Shown piece by piece: positions 33,257 to 42,463 of a stretch of DNA of 53,439 nucleotides. The position numbers were made by a program, and so were the translations under genes. A model generated the notes under the pieces. That model had not been told where the DNA came from. It saw only the letters and a program-made list of their open reading frames with translations, and made no database searches. Location: assembly GCA_947626935.1 (NCBI GenBank), contig CANQUD010000010.1, forward strand, positions 1-53,439, given 5' to 3'. The DNA is from an uncultured Clostridia bacterium (GTDB lineage: Bacteria > Bacillota > Clostridia > Christensenellales > Borkfalkiaceae). Numbering within the stretch: position 1 is the first letter of the stretch; each line of letters starts with the position of its first letter.

Positions 33257-35749
33257 TTATTTCTTTTTGCTCTTGTTCTTGCCCTTGAGCTTTTCGAGGT
33301 CGACCTCTTCCACGTTCTTCTCGGAAGGTTTGACGACGAAGAGCACGACGATGGCGACGGCGAGAACTGCGGAGATCGCAAACAGCACGACGGACGTGAC
33401 GTTGTTCTTCAGCCAGTCGATCTGCCCGGGCGTGATGTCGGAGGGATTGCGGATGTCAATCGTCTGATAGGCGACCGTCTGCTTGTTGGCGAGGTAGGTG
33501 TCGGTGAGCACGAGCTTGACGATGTACCTGCCGCTCTTTTGCGGGGTGAAGGAGCCGGGCGTCGTGCCGGGGTTCCAGTTGTAGTCGTTATCCGTCCTGT
33601 TCCAGGCGTCCTCGTCCTCTTTGGAGATGTCCGAGTTGTACTTTCTGATCTCGATGAAGCAGGGGTCGTTGTCCGCTGCGCCGTTGTAACGCTCGTCATT
33701 GAGGTATTTCGCAGCGTCCTCGTTGAGTTCCGCGACGGTGGGAACGTGCATCCCTTTCTCGTTGATCTTCGCCTCGTCCATGTAGTACAGCGTGTAATCT
33801 CTCTTGCTGTTGCCGTAGGCGATGATGTCGAAGCTCGTGATGGAGTAGGACGATCCGCGGTAGCCGATGGAATTGTCCTCGACGGGTTCGATGACCGCGC
33901 CCGTGTAGCCGATCTCGATCGTGAAGTCGGGGATCTCCTCGACGTCCCAGATGTTGGTCGCCGTCAGAGTCGTCAGCGTGGGCGTCTCGTTCCCGTCATC
34001 CAGATACATCTGCATGGTGTTGCCCGCGGAGTCGGAAGCCATGACGCGGAATTTGTACGTCCCCGGTTCCTCGATCTCGAAGCGGAGATTGTTGTAGCGG
34101 AGACTCGTCTCGGAAGAGGCGGAGCTGCCCTCTGCAACGCCGGGCTTATAATAATAAATGTTGAATCTCAAATTGCGGTAGTCCGCGCTCTTGCTCTCGA
34201 TGAGATCGCGCAGGGACGGGAGATAGAAGTAAGCGCCGTCGCCCGCGGAGACCTTTTCGGCAGCGGCATCGAGCTGATCCTGATAGGCCTTGACCGCCTC
34301 TTCGTAATTCTTACTTTGGGTGTTCTTTCCGACCTTGACCGTCTCGCCCGCATCGTTCGTCTCTTCGACGACTTCGGGCGTGATGATCGTGTAGTAGGGA
34401 GCTTGCTTCTCCTTGTCGATGCGGATGTAGTTGAAGCCGTTCTGCTCCTTGACGACGTTCGCGCCTTCGGACTTGTCCGCATACCAGTCGAGGTAATAGA
34501 ACCACTTGGTGGACGCGTCGTCTCTGCCGTCATCGACCGTGAAGCGGATGGAGACATACTCTACCTCATCCGAATCTGCGGGGGATTCCTGTGTGGGAAC
34601 AAAATACGTCGTCGTGTAGAGAGATTTGTAGCCGTTTTCGTCCGTCAGCTTCTTGAGTTCGGGAACGGCATACATATCGTCCACCTTCTTCGCCATGTAG
34701 TAGTAGCGGGATGTGGAGAGGGAATCGTCGCAGACGTCGATGGCTGTGGGAGAGAGGTCATATCTCTGCCCGAGAGTGAACGCGTAGATCTTTTGGTTGA
34801 AGATGAGCGCGGGGGGCGCATCGTCCACGACCGAACCGCCCTCATAGAGGACCGTCTTGTCGTCCTGCTCGAGCTTGCCGTTCTCTTCCGTCGCGGTGCC
34901 GCCCGTGACTTTCATGGTCTGCCCGTTGAGTTTCTTCATGAGGACCTTCTGGGACTTGGTCGCATTTTCGGGCATGACTGCCTTGAACGTCAGAGGCACG
35001 TTGGGGGTGCTCGACGTGCGGTATTCGAGGTATTCGCCGCCGACATTGGTGAGCTTGGAGTTCTCTCCGACGGTCTTGCCGTTGATCGTGAGCAGGAATT
35101 CGCCCGCATTGCAGTTCCCTTCGGAGAGCTTGATCTCGAGATCCTTCGTCGGTTCGTCGATGAGGAGCAGTTTGGGATCTCCCGCATCGGGGAAGAAGTC
35201 CTTGTGTTCGTCATCCTGCAGAGAGGAATCCTTGAGGAAGGCATAGAATCCGTCCGAGGTATTCTTGAAGATGAGCTGGTTTGCCGACTTCCCCTCTTTG
35301 GTGACGTTTTCCTCTGCGCCCGAGAAGGTGAGCGTGAACGTCTCGAAATTGACTTCGGGGAAGGAGAACGTGAGACCGAAATACTGCAATTCGCCCGAGC
35401 GGTCGATCGCGGGAGCTTCTTCGCCCTCTTCGACCGTCGGATCTTCGTTGACGGGAAGATACCACTTCAGCGCAAGGTTCTTGCGGTACTCCACCGAGCC
35501 TTCCTTGTGGTCGTTTTCGGCGAGAATGAGGGTAACGTAGCCGTAGGAGTCCTCCCCTTCGGCGTGCTCTCTGCTGTCCGCATACGCTCTGACTTCACCG
35601 CCCGACATTCCCCAGAAGAGGGAAGAAGGTCTTACCGTGATCGCGCCCGCCGTGACGGGCGTGAGTGCGCCGACTGCCAGTCCTATCAAAAGTGCAAGCA
35701 AAGCAAAGCATGCTGTGATTGTTATGAAACGCGTCTTGATCTTATTCAT
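33257..35749 (-). CDS. Large secreted, membrane-anchored surface protein
   Basis: An 830-residue protein with a signal peptide (FITITACFALLALLIGLAVG, cleavage near AGAIT), about 750 extracytoplasmic residues rich in Asp, Glu, Tyr and beta-type segments, then a C-terminal helix (VVLFAISAVLAVAIVVLFVV) and a Lys-rich tail. Segments such as PGTYKFRVMASDSAGNTMQM and SGRYIVKLVLTDTYLANKQ look like Ig-like or PKD-like domains. No catalytic motif is seen. The start at 35749 is preferred because GTGGAG precedes it. Its role is unknown; surface display or envelope architecture is likely. Confidence 0.8.
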   Translation of the reverse strand: MNKIKTRFITITACFALLALLIGLAVGALTPVTAGAITVRPSSLFWGMSGGEVRAYADSREHAEGEDSYGYVTLILAENDHKEGSVEYRKNLALKWYLPVNEDPTVEEGEEAPAIDRSGELQYFGLTFSFPEVNFETFTLTFSGAEENVTKEGKSANQLIFKNTSDGFYAFLKDSSLQDDEHKDFFPDAGDPKLLLIDEPTKDLEIKLSEGNCNAGEFLLTINGKTVGENSKLTNVGGEYLEYRTSSTPNVPLTFKAVMPENATKSQKVLMKKLNGQTMKVTGGTATEENGKLEQDDKTVLYEGGSVVDDAPPALIFNQKIYAFTLGQRYDLSPTAIDVCDDSLSTSRYYYMAKKVDDMYAVPELKKLTDENGYKSLYTTTYFVPTQESPADSDEVEYVSIRFTVDDGRDDASTKWFYYLDWYADKSEGANVVKEQNGFNYIRIDKEKQAPYYTIITPEVVEETNDAGETVKVGKNTQSKNYEEAVKAYQDQLDAAAEKVSAGDGAYFYLPSLRDLIESKSADYRNLRFNIYYYKPGVAEGSSASSETSLRYNNLRFEIEEPGTYKFRVMASDSAGNTMQMYLDDGNETPTLTTLTATNIWDVEEIPDFTIEIGYTGAVIEPVEDNSIGYRGSSYSITSFDIIAYGNSKRDYTLYYMDEAKINEKGMHVPTVAELNEDAAKYLNDERYNGAADNDPCFIEIRKYNSDISKEDEDAWNRTDNDYNWNPGTTPGSFTPQKSGRYIVKLVLTDTYLANKQTVAYQTIDIRNPSDITPGQIDWLKNNVTSVVLFAISAVLAVAIVVLFVVKPSEKNVEEVDLEKLKGKNKSKKK

Positions 35750-35879
35750 GATAACTTGCTCCACGCGGATATACCGCCCGACTATCTCCGTCTATTTTAC
35801 AATAAATTTCCCCGCTCGTCAAGCGGTATTTGCCTCTATCTTCCAAGAAATTAAAAATTTCGCAGAATTTCCACACTTG

Positions 35880-36578
35880 TCACACGAGCTTGAGACGGTC
35901 GATCTCGAACTCCTTCCACGGCGTCGCCTCGGGCGGAAACGCCACAAAGCGCATGCGTTCCTTGGTGACGGGATGGGTGAAGGAGAGCGAGTACGCCCAG
36001 AGCGCGAGCTTCCCCTTCTGCGCCGTCTCCCCGCCGTAGCGCATGTCGCCGAACACGGGATGCCCCGCGCCCGCCGTCTGGACTCTGATCTGATGGCTCC
36101 GCCCCGTGTGCAGCTTGATCTCCGCGAGCGAATACTTCCCGTAGAGCGCGAGGGTCCTGTAGTCGAGACGGGCATACTTCGCCCCGTCCGTCCCCTGCGG
36201 GCAGAGGTAGACCATGTTGTTGACGGCGTTCTTCTTGAGCCAGCCCTCGAGGGTCCCCTCCGCGGGGTCGAGGGATCCGTGAAGGACGGTGAGATACTTC
36301 TTCTCGAAGTCCCCCGTTTTCATCTGTTCGGACAGCCTCGCGGCGGCTTTGGACGTCTTTGCGAACACCATGACGCCCCCCGTCGGTCTGTCGAGACGGT
36401 GCACAAGCCCCAGATAGACGTTCCCCGCCTTTTGGTAGGCCGTCTTGAGATAGGCTTTCAGAAGGTCGAGAAGGTTCTCGTCCTTGCTGTCGTCGGGACA
36501 GCAGGCGAGGTTCTGGTCCTTGAGGACGACGAGGAGATGGTTGTCCTCGAAGAGAATGTTTTCGGTGATTTCAGCCAT
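35880..36578 (-). CDS. RluA-family pseudouridine synthase
   Basis: A 232-residue enzyme converting uridine to pseudouridine in RNA, probably rRNA. The catalytic motif is HRLDRPTGGVMVFAKT with the nucleophilic Asp near residue 63. The substrate-contacting LHTGRSHQIRVQTAGAGHP and DMRYGG follow. No S4 domain is present, so it is a short RluA-type member. The start at 36578 overlaps the methyltransferase stop by 8 bases, which suggests coupled production of two RNA-modifying enzymes. Confidence 0.92.
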   Translation of the reverse strand: MAEITENILFEDNHLLVVLKDQNLACCPDDSKDENLLDLLKAYLKTAYQKAGNVYLGLVHRLDRPTGGVMVFAKTSKAAARLSEQMKTGDFEKKYLTVLHGSLDPAEGTLEGWLKKNAVNNMVYLCPQGTDGAKYARLDYRTLALYGKYSLAEIKLHTGRSHQIRVQTAGAGHPVFGDMRYGGETAQKGKLALWAYSLSFTHPVTKERMRFVAFPPEATPWKEFEIDRLKLV

Positions 36579-37428
36579 GAATGCAAATGCCTCCCGCGCC
36601 GCACGGAAGGGGGATCCCCTCTTCGGTGGGCAGTCCCACTTCGTACGCTTCGATGTTCCCCCCGCCGAGCGCAAGGGTCAGAATGTTGCCGAGGACCGCA
36701 GGTTGCAGCCCCGTCGTGTATGAGTTGATGAGGAAGAAGAGAAAATCGTCGGACAGGAGCTGCGTGCACAGCTTGACGAAGGGAAAGAGTTCCGTCTCGA
36801 TCTTCCACATCTCCCCGCCCGGTCCCCTGCCGTAGGACGGAGGGTCCATGACGATCCCGTCGTAGCGGTTTCCCCGCCTGATCTCGCGGAGGACGAACTT
36901 CTTGCAGTCGTCCACGATGTAGCGGATGCCGCCCGTGATGCCAGAGAGCCGTGCGTTCTCCCCCGCCCGCTCGACCATGCCCTTGGCGGCGTCCACATGG
37001 ACGACTTCCGCCCCCGCCTTGGCGAGCGCGACCGTCGCCCCGCCCGTGTAGGCAAAGAGGTTGAGGATCTTGGGCTTTCTCCCCTTCTTGACGGCTTCCG
37101 CGACGAGAGACCCCGTCTTTTCCCAGTTGACCGCCTGTTCGGGGAAGAGTCCCGTGTGCTTGAACCCCATCGGCTTGATTTTGAAGGTCAGATCTTTATA
37201 TCCGACCGTCCAGCTCTCGGGGAGCTGTCTTTTGTATTCCCATGCGCCGCCGCCCTTGTCGCTGCGGCGGTAGACGGCGTCATAGCCGAGGGAAAAGAGG
37301 TCCTTCCCCTGCCAGATGACCTGCGGATCGGGACGGAGAAGGCGGATGTCCCCCCACCGTTCCAGTTTATAGCCGTCTCCCGTGGCGATCACGGAGAAAT
37401 CTTTCCAACCCTCTGCAATGCGGATCAT
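36571..37428 (-). CDS. Class I SAM-dependent methyltransferase, RlmI-like
   Basis: A 285-residue enzyme. SAM-binding motif I is ILNLFAYTGGATVALAKAGA, the acidic motif is VVHVDAAKGMVERAG, and the catalytic loop is MDPPSYGRGPGG. These fit methyltransferases that modify 23S rRNA bases (RlmI/RlmK class). An N-terminal beta domain of about 110 residues precedes the catalytic domain. The start at 37428 is chosen because TATAAT lies six bases upstream, implying a leaderless mRNA. It is cotranscribed with the pseudouridine synthase. Confidence 0.87.
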   Translation of the reverse strand: MIRIAEGWKDFSVIATGDGYKLERWGDIRLLRPDPQVIWQGKDLFSLGYDAVYRRSDKGGGAWEYKRQLPESWTVGYKDLTFKIKPMGFKHTGLFPEQAVNWEKTGSLVAEAVKKGRKPKILNLFAYTGGATVALAKAGAEVVHVDAAKGMVERAGENARLSGITGGIRYIVDDCKKFVLREIRRGNRYDGIVMDPPSYGRGPGGEMWKIETELFPFVKLCTQLLSDDFLFFLINSYTTGLQPAVLGNILTLALGGGNIEAYEVGLPTEEGIPLPCGAGGICIHG

Positions 37429-37463
37429 GATTCTATTATAGTGACCTTTGAAAAATTTGTAAA
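37429..37463 (-). promoter_or_regulatory. Promoter with no room for a 5' leader
   Basis: TTTACA (37458-37463), 17-base spacer, TATAAT (37435-37440), then six bases (AGAATC) and the ATG. The first transcribed base should be the A of the start codon. Confidence 0.8.
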
Positions 37464-37489
37464 GCAAAATGGGACGCCGCGCGGCATCG

Positions 37490-39451
37490 TCATTTCTTGA
37501 AGATGAGGACGCTGAAGCTGTAGGGCGGGAGGGTCAGAGAGGTCGGAGCGGAGGGCGCGACTTCGACGGGCGCGATGAGGGTCGGCTCGTCGACCGTGTT
37601 GTAGGCGTCGAGCTTGCCCGACAGCCTGACGATCCGCGTCATGGAGCCGAACTCGACGTCCGCCGTCACTTCCGCCTCCGTCTCCCTGTCCGTCGCGTTG
37701 ACGACCTTCACGAAATAGGTGCCGTCCCGCTCGGTGACGGAAGCGTAGATCCCCTTCTCGTCCGTCGCCGTCGGGAAGGACCAGTTGCCCGTGTACTGGC
37801 TGTAGAGGAGCTGCACATAGTAGCTCGCCGAGCCGTACGCGCTCTTGCCGTCGAACCAGATGAGGTCGGGACACCATTCGGTGTAGCCGAGGCGGGCGAA
37901 GAGAGGCGCGAAGGACTTCATGATGACGACGTCCGAATTGCGCTCCATGCCCGTCATGAACGCCGCTTCCGCAAGCGCTCCTTCCCAGCAGTTCGACTGG
38001 GGCGCATTGAAGCCCGCCGCCCCCGAACCGGGGACATGGGCTGCGTATTCTCCCGCATAGACCGTCCCGAGACGGGGATAGCTGTCATATACGTCGGCAT
38101 GGTCGTACATCCACTGCGGCGGCACGTAGAAGTGTTCGTCGGAGACATAGACGAAGTTGGGATTTTTCTCCAAATTCTCCCGCGTCCACTTCCAAGCGTC
38201 GCGGTGGGAATCGGTGCCGACGGTGGGTCCGACCGTCCCGACGATCTTGAGGTCGGGGTATTTTTCGTGGATGCGCTTTTCAAAGATCTCAAAGCGCCTG
38301 TAAAATTCGTTGGGAGCGGGCTTCCCCGTGTCTTTTTGGATCGGCGAGGCTTCCCACTGTTCGTTGCCGACGCCGAGCATCTCGAGGTTGAACGGTTCGG
38401 GGTGCCCGAGTTCCGCCCGCACCCTCCCCCAGACGGTATCCTTGCCGCCGTTGGCGAATTCCACGACGTCGAGGGCTTCCTGAATGTATGTCTCGAGTTC
38501 GGGATCGCCGAGCGGGACAAATTCCGTAGACATGTACTGGCAGGCGATACCGACGGAGACGACGGGCATCGGCTTCGCGCCGAGATATTCGCAGAGACGG
38601 AAATATTCGTAGTACCCGACGCCGAGGGTCTGCCCGTAGTGGGAATAGGCGGAACGCCAGCCCGTCTCGGGACCCGTCGCATGGACCGCCCAGCGGTTCC
38701 AGTTCTGCTTTCTGCGCTCGACGGGACCGATCGAATTCTTCCATAAGTAGCGGTTTTCGAGGTTGTTCCCCTCGACGACGCAGCCGCCGGGGAAGCGCAA
38801 AAAGCCGGGGTTCATCGCCTTCATCAATTCGACGAGGTCGCGGCGGAACACGCCGAGAACGGCGTTGTCGGGCATCATGGAGAAGGCGTCGATGTGCAGT
38901 CTCCCCGCCCGTTCGAGCAGAAAACGGAACTGTGCGCGTTCGGCATCCGCCTTCGCCTTGACCGTGAAGGCATACTTGTGCCACCTGCCGTCCTTTTTGA
39001 TCTTGATCCGCTTCCCAACGAGGAGATCCTCTCCGTACACGCCCACACGGACGTGACCCTTGTAGTCGTAAGAGCGGGCATAGAAGGAAATTTTATAGCT
39101 GTGACCCTTGGAGAGATAGATCCCGTCGTACGCCTTGTTGGAGACGCCGACGCCGTCCTCCATGGTCTCCACGCGCATGTAGTGGGGATTTTCGGGGAAG
39201 AGCGCCCTGTCCGTCTTGATCTTGAGGAGAACTTTCGCCTGCGCGGGGCAGGGCGCCCACGCGTAGCCGCCGTCCTCTTCGACGATATAATGATCCCATT
39301 CGCCGTGAACGTCCTTGGCTTCGAAATTGCGGTTTTCGAGCATTTCCGCATACAGCCCGCCGTCGAGGTCGTAGTTGAGATCCTCGAAAAACAGTCCGAC
39401 GCCGCCCGATGCGACGGGCACCTTGCCGTTCTGCGTAAAGTTGACTTTCAT
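37490..39451 (-). CDS. GH51-type alpha-L-arabinofuranosidase
   Basis: A 653-residue cytoplasmic enzyme that would release terminal arabinose from arabinan or arabinoxylan fragments. The N-terminal part contains a carbohydrate-binding-like beta domain (residues ~40-190). The TIM barrel has RFPGGCVVEGNN, GVGNEQWE with the acid/base Glu after Asn, and SDEHFYVPPQW with the probable nucleophile Glu. A C-terminal beta domain ends FSVLIFKK. No signal peptide is present. The start at 39451 follows AGAGGAAAGGC; the longer frame upstream is not used. The GH43 gene at 13543 could act in the same pathway. Confidence 0.9.
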   Translation of the reverse strand: MKVNFTQNGKVPVASGGVGLFFEDLNYDLDGGLYAEMLENRNFEAKDVHGEWDHYIVEEDGGYAWAPCPAQAKVLLKIKTDRALFPENPHYMRVETMEDGVGVSNKAYDGIYLSKGHSYKISFYARSYDYKGHVRVGVYGEDLLVGKRIKIKKDGRWHKYAFTVKAKADAERAQFRFLLERAGRLHIDAFSMMPDNAVLGVFRRDLVELMKAMNPGFLRFPGGCVVEGNNLENRYLWKNSIGPVERRKQNWNRWAVHATGPETGWRSAYSHYGQTLGVGYYEYFRLCEYLGAKPMPVVSVGIACQYMSTEFVPLGDPELETYIQEALDVVEFANGGKDTVWGRVRAELGHPEPFNLEMLGVGNEQWEASPIQKDTGKPAPNEFYRRFEIFEKRIHEKYPDLKIVGTVGPTVGTDSHRDAWKWTRENLEKNPNFVYVSDEHFYVPPQWMYDHADVYDSYPRLGTVYAGEYAAHVPGSGAAGFNAPQSNCWEGALAEAAFMTGMERNSDVVIMKSFAPLFARLGYTEWCPDLIWFDGKSAYGSASYYVQLLYSQYTGNWSFPTATDEKGIYASVTERDGTYFVKVVNATDRETEAEVTADVEFGSMTRIVRLSGKLDAYNTVDEPTLIAPVEVAPSAPTSLTLPPYSFSVLIFKK

Positions 39452-39471
39452 GCCTTTCCTCTCAAAGGATT

Positions 39472-39507
39472 TTTCTTGATTATAACACAAAACTCTGCGA
39501 AGGGAAA
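39472..39507 (-). promoter_or_regulatory. Probable promoter of the GH51 gene
   Basis: TATAAT (39479-39484) with a weak TTTCCC -35 at 17 bases. The predicted leader is 21 bases with a purine-rich ribosome site. Confidence 0.6.
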
Positions 39508-39667
39508 CAAAAAAGCGGGGTGGAATGAAAATTTCATCACGAAAAAAGAGCGTCTGCGGCGCCCGCGCGTTCCCCCGCTCATCCCGCGCCGTAGACGAAG
39601 GACCCCTCGGCAATCCTGCGGGAGCATCTTATTTTGACCCTCTTTCCGTCAAGTTGCAAAAAAATCC

Positions 39668-39696
39668 TTGCTTTTCCTTCCCCGCTGTGATATACT
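39668..39696 (+). promoter_or_regulatory. Promoter of structured RNA B
   Basis: TTGCTT (39668-39673), 17-base spacer, TATACT (39691-39696). The predicted first base is the G at 39703, equivalent to that of RNA A. Confidence 0.8.
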
Positions 39697-39702
39697 GAAA
39701 CT

Positions 39703-39854
39703 GCGCCACAACTGAATATGAAATTTGTCAAATGGCTACAATAGGCACTGTTGTATCCCTTTTTTCCGTTTGACAAATTTTATGGAAAAGTTGTGGCGCA
39801 ACACATCGGGATACTCTCTGCGGGCGCTCCCAATGTGGAGCGCCCTTATTTTTT
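39703..39854 (+). ncRNA. Structured RNA B upstream of BspA remnant
   Basis: About 152 bases, homologous to RNA A. Stem 1 pairs GCGCCACAACT with AGTTGTGGCGC. Stem 2 pairs TTTGTCAAATGG with CCGTTTGACAAA and encloses GGCTACAA...TTGTATCC. GTATCC (39753-39758) can pair with GGATAC (39809-39814). The terminator is GGGCGCTCC/GGAGCGCCC with TTATTTTTT. Stem sequences differ from copy A while pairing is kept, which argues for an RNA structure under selection. A BspA C-terminal remnant lies 640 bases downstream on the same strand, with repeats in between. Confidence 0.8.
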
Positions 39855-39859
39855 ACTCT

Positions 39860-40496
39860 TTATCCCCTCTCCGAAAGGGTAGGCTCTCCAAACCTTACCC
39901 CCAACGGGGTGGAGCAACGCTTTCCTTGCCCACCCCTTGAGGGGTGGGTGCCCCGTAGGGGCGGAAGGGGTGTCATTCCTAATCGGGACACCCCCTCAGC
40001 CTCGGCAAGGACAGCCTCGCCACTGTCTCGGACGGGTAGAGATCCGTCCTCGGTCACCGTTCGCGCGGGATAATGCGCTCACTCACCGCAAAACGCAGCG
40101 CACAGCACACTGTGCTGATGCGCAAGAAATGCGTTTTGCGACCCTAAAAGGGGCAGCGAGACCTGACCCCCCACGGGGGGAAGGTGGCACGGCGAAGCCG
40201 TGACGAATGGGGGGGAACAAGGTTGGCATTATCCCCCCCACCACCGCCTACGGCGGAGCCTCCCCCCCGAAGGGGTAGGCTCTACCTTCTCCGTGGGAGG
40301 GTGGAGCGGCGCAATTCTGCTCAACAGCCCAGTGGGCTGTGAGCTGCGCCGCGACAGGAGCGCTGGCAGGCGCAGACCGCCCGCACGTTCTTTATGACGT
40401 CGAAGGGCGGCACGAGCGGCATAGCCGCGAAGTACGGGGTTGCGGCGGTCCCTGCCGCCCAAAGGCAGGGAGTGGGTCACCGTGACATTCCCGACG
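39860..40496. repeat. Block of dispersed palindromic repeats
   Basis: Several repeat types lie end to end: CTTGCCCACCCCTTGAGGGG-type arms (39925-39955), a GTGGCACGGCGAAGCCGTGA palindrome (40183-40203), and a ~155-base block (40302-40460) that recurs at 48238-48395 and, in part and inverted, at 52858-52960. No coding sequence is supported. The block appears to have replaced the 5' part of a BspA-type gene. Confidence 0.75.
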
Positions 40497-40608
40497 TGGC
40501 AAGCGATTAAAAAAGAATCTCTTTGGAATCACGCTACAGGCGATTACACGATAACCTGCACGGACGGGACGATCGATAAAAAGGGTAATGTGACGTATTT
40601 TGAGTAAT
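40497..40608 (+). pseudogene. C-terminal remnant of a BspA-type gene
   Basis: The frame WQAIKKESLWNHATGDYTIT, then CTDGTIDKKGNVTYFE and a stop, matches the last ~37 residues of the BspA proteins at 22652 and 52079. Nothing upstream is coding; repeat DNA abuts the fragment directly. It has lost its start and leucine-rich repeats. Its terminator hairpin (40631-40660) survives. Confidence 0.85.
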
Positions 40609-40630
40609 CAGTAGATGATTTTAGATGCAA

Positions 40631-40660
40631 TGCGCCCGCGGACAGGAGTCCGCGGGCGCA
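40631..40660. terminator. Hairpin after the BspA remnant
   Basis: Arms TGCGCCCGCGGAC and GTCCGCGGGCGCA with a four-base loop, followed on the plus strand by TTCTTTCTT. It also lies downstream of the Na/Pi symporter gene on the other strand. Confidence 0.8.
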
Positions 40661-40692
40661 TTCTTTCTTGACGATATTTGAGACATCTCGGG

Positions 40693-42429
40693 TCAGATCT
40701 TTTCGATGTAAGCTTCCCTTCCGCCCTCTTCGACGGAATGGGCGATGTACGTGATGTGGTCGGCGGCACGCTCCAGATTGCCGACGAGGTTGATGAACAC
40801 GCTCGAGTTCTTCGGGTCGCATTTCCCCTCGTTGAGCCTGTCGATATGGGTGGAGACGAGCAGTTTTCTGTCCTCGTCGATCTCGTCCTCGAGCGCGTCG
40901 AGTTCGGGAAGTTTGCCCGTGTCCTTTTCGAGAAAGATCTCGAGGGTCAGCTCGTACAGGCGGCGGATCTTGGCATACATCGCGCGGAGCATCTCCAAAA
41001 ATTCGTCGGAGAACACGAGTTCGTCCTCGACGGTGTGGCGGGTGTACTTCGTGACGTTGTCCGCGAGTTCGCCGACACGCATGATGTCATTGAGCACATA
41101 GTGCAGATCGGAGACCGTCTTTTCGTCCTCGAGCGCCGCCGACTGCGCCGTCAGCTTCACGAGGTAAGAGACCCCCTTTCTGTTCGCCGCCGCCAGCTCC
41201 GCGTTGCGCTTGACGATCTCTTCCGTCACGGAGACGTCCCTGTTGAGGAAGGCGTCGAATGCCTTGTCGAGTTCCGCCATCGCATACGAGAACACCTTTC
41301 CCGTCTCCTGATACATATAGCCGAGCGCGACGGAGGGAGAGCGGAGCAGACGGTCGTCCAGTTCGCCGTACAGGTCCGCATGCACGTCCCCCTTCTCTTC
41401 CTGCTTCTTCTCGCGGACGAGGTGTTCCGCGATCCAGACGAACACCTTGACGAAGGGCAAAAACAGCAAGGTATTGACGGTATTGAAGAGAGTGTGGAAG
41501 AGGGCGATCTGCATCCCGGGCGCCATGTCCCTTCCCGCAAAGAGCATCTTGCCCGTCGGGAACACGGAGCCGAGCACGGTGTCCGCAAAGCCCGTCCAGC
41601 ACACGAGAATGACCATGAAGATGATCGCGCCGAAGAGGTTGAACAGGAAATGGATGAGCGCCGCCCGCTTCGCGTTGGGGCTTGCCCCGAGGGAAGAGAT
41701 GAGCGCCGTGACGCATGTGCCGATGTTGGAGCCGATGATGATGTAGAGCGCCGCATTCCCGCCCCCGCCGATCACGAGTCCCGACGAGACCATCGTCAAA
41801 ATGATGGCGTTGACGGCGGTCGAGGACTGCACGAGAGCGGTGATGACGATGCCGAGGAGAAGGAGCAGGCAGGGATTGGCGATCCTCTGCAGAATGCCCG
41901 AGACGGCATTGAACGCCGCTTCCCCTTCCGCCGTCGCCGTGTCGAAGGTCAACGCGCCCGACATGAATTTGAGTCCGACAAAGATGATGCCGAAGGCGGC
42001 GATGACGGAGCCGAGCGTGACGACGCGTTCCTTTTTCGAGAACATCATCATGAGGACGCCGACCGCGGCGAGAATGAAGAATAGGACGGTGATGTCCGAT
42101 CCGCCGAGGGCGATGACCCACGCGTTGAGCGTCGTGCCGATGTTCGCGCCCATGATGATGGCGGTCGCCTGAAAGAGCGTCATGATGCCCGCGTTGACGA
42201 GACCGACGACCATGACCGTCGTGAAGGCGGAACTCTGCCCGAGCACGGTGACGGCGGCGCCGATCCCGACGCCCGCAAAGCGGCTGTTCGCCGTCTTGTT
42301 GAGCATCTTTTTGAGCTTGCCGTGCGCGAGTTTCGTCATATTTTCGGACAGCATTCTCATGCCGATGAGGAAGGTCCCCATGCCCCCGAAAATCTCCAAT
42401 ACGATTGTTACGATCTCCCATGCGCCCAT
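40693..42429 (-). CDS. Na/Pi cotransporter with PhoU-like domain
   Basis: A 578-residue membrane protein. The two inverted transport repeats each carry the family motif: GQSSAFTTVMVVGLV near residue 63 and VQSSTAVNAIILTMV near 200. About nine hydrophobic helices end near residue 330. The C-terminal 200 residues are helical and resemble PhoU (SDLHYVLNDIMRVGELADNV, and NLERAADHITYIA). Such fused transporters take up phosphate with sodium and may sense phosphate state. It has its own promoter and no pst or pho genes beside it. Confidence 0.92.
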   Translation of the reverse strand: MGAWEIVTIVLEIFGGMGTFLIGMRMLSENMTKLAHGKLKKMLNKTANSRFAGVGIGAAVTVLGQSSAFTTVMVVGLVNAGIMTLFQATAIIMGANIGTTLNAWVIALGGSDITVLFFILAAVGVLMMMFSKKERVVTLGSVIAAFGIIFVGLKFMSGALTFDTATAEGEAAFNAVSGILQRIANPCLLLLLGIVITALVQSSTAVNAIILTMVSSGLVIGGGGNAALYIIIGSNIGTCVTALISSLGASPNAKRAALIHFLFNLFGAIIFMVILVCWTGFADTVLGSVFPTGKMLFAGRDMAPGMQIALFHTLFNTVNTLLFLPFVKVFVWIAEHLVREKKQEEKGDVHADLYGELDDRLLRSPSVALGYMYQETGKVFSYAMAELDKAFDAFLNRDVSVTEEIVKRNAELAAANRKGVSYLVKLTAQSAALEDEKTVSDLHYVLNDIMRVGELADNVTKYTRHTVEDELVFSDEFLEMLRAMYAKIRRLYELTLEIFLEKDTGKLPELDALEDEIDEDRKLLVSTHIDRLNEGKCDPKNSSVFINLVGNLERAADHITYIAHSVEEGGREAYIEKI

Positions 42430-42463
42430 AGAGGATATGCTTGTCCTTTCCGTAAATTTCCGA

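Noticed and set aside
32354-35854. 1166-codon open frame opposite rpsB and the surface-protein gene
   Set aside because: It runs antisense through rpsB, a promoter and a terminator; it is a composition artefact.
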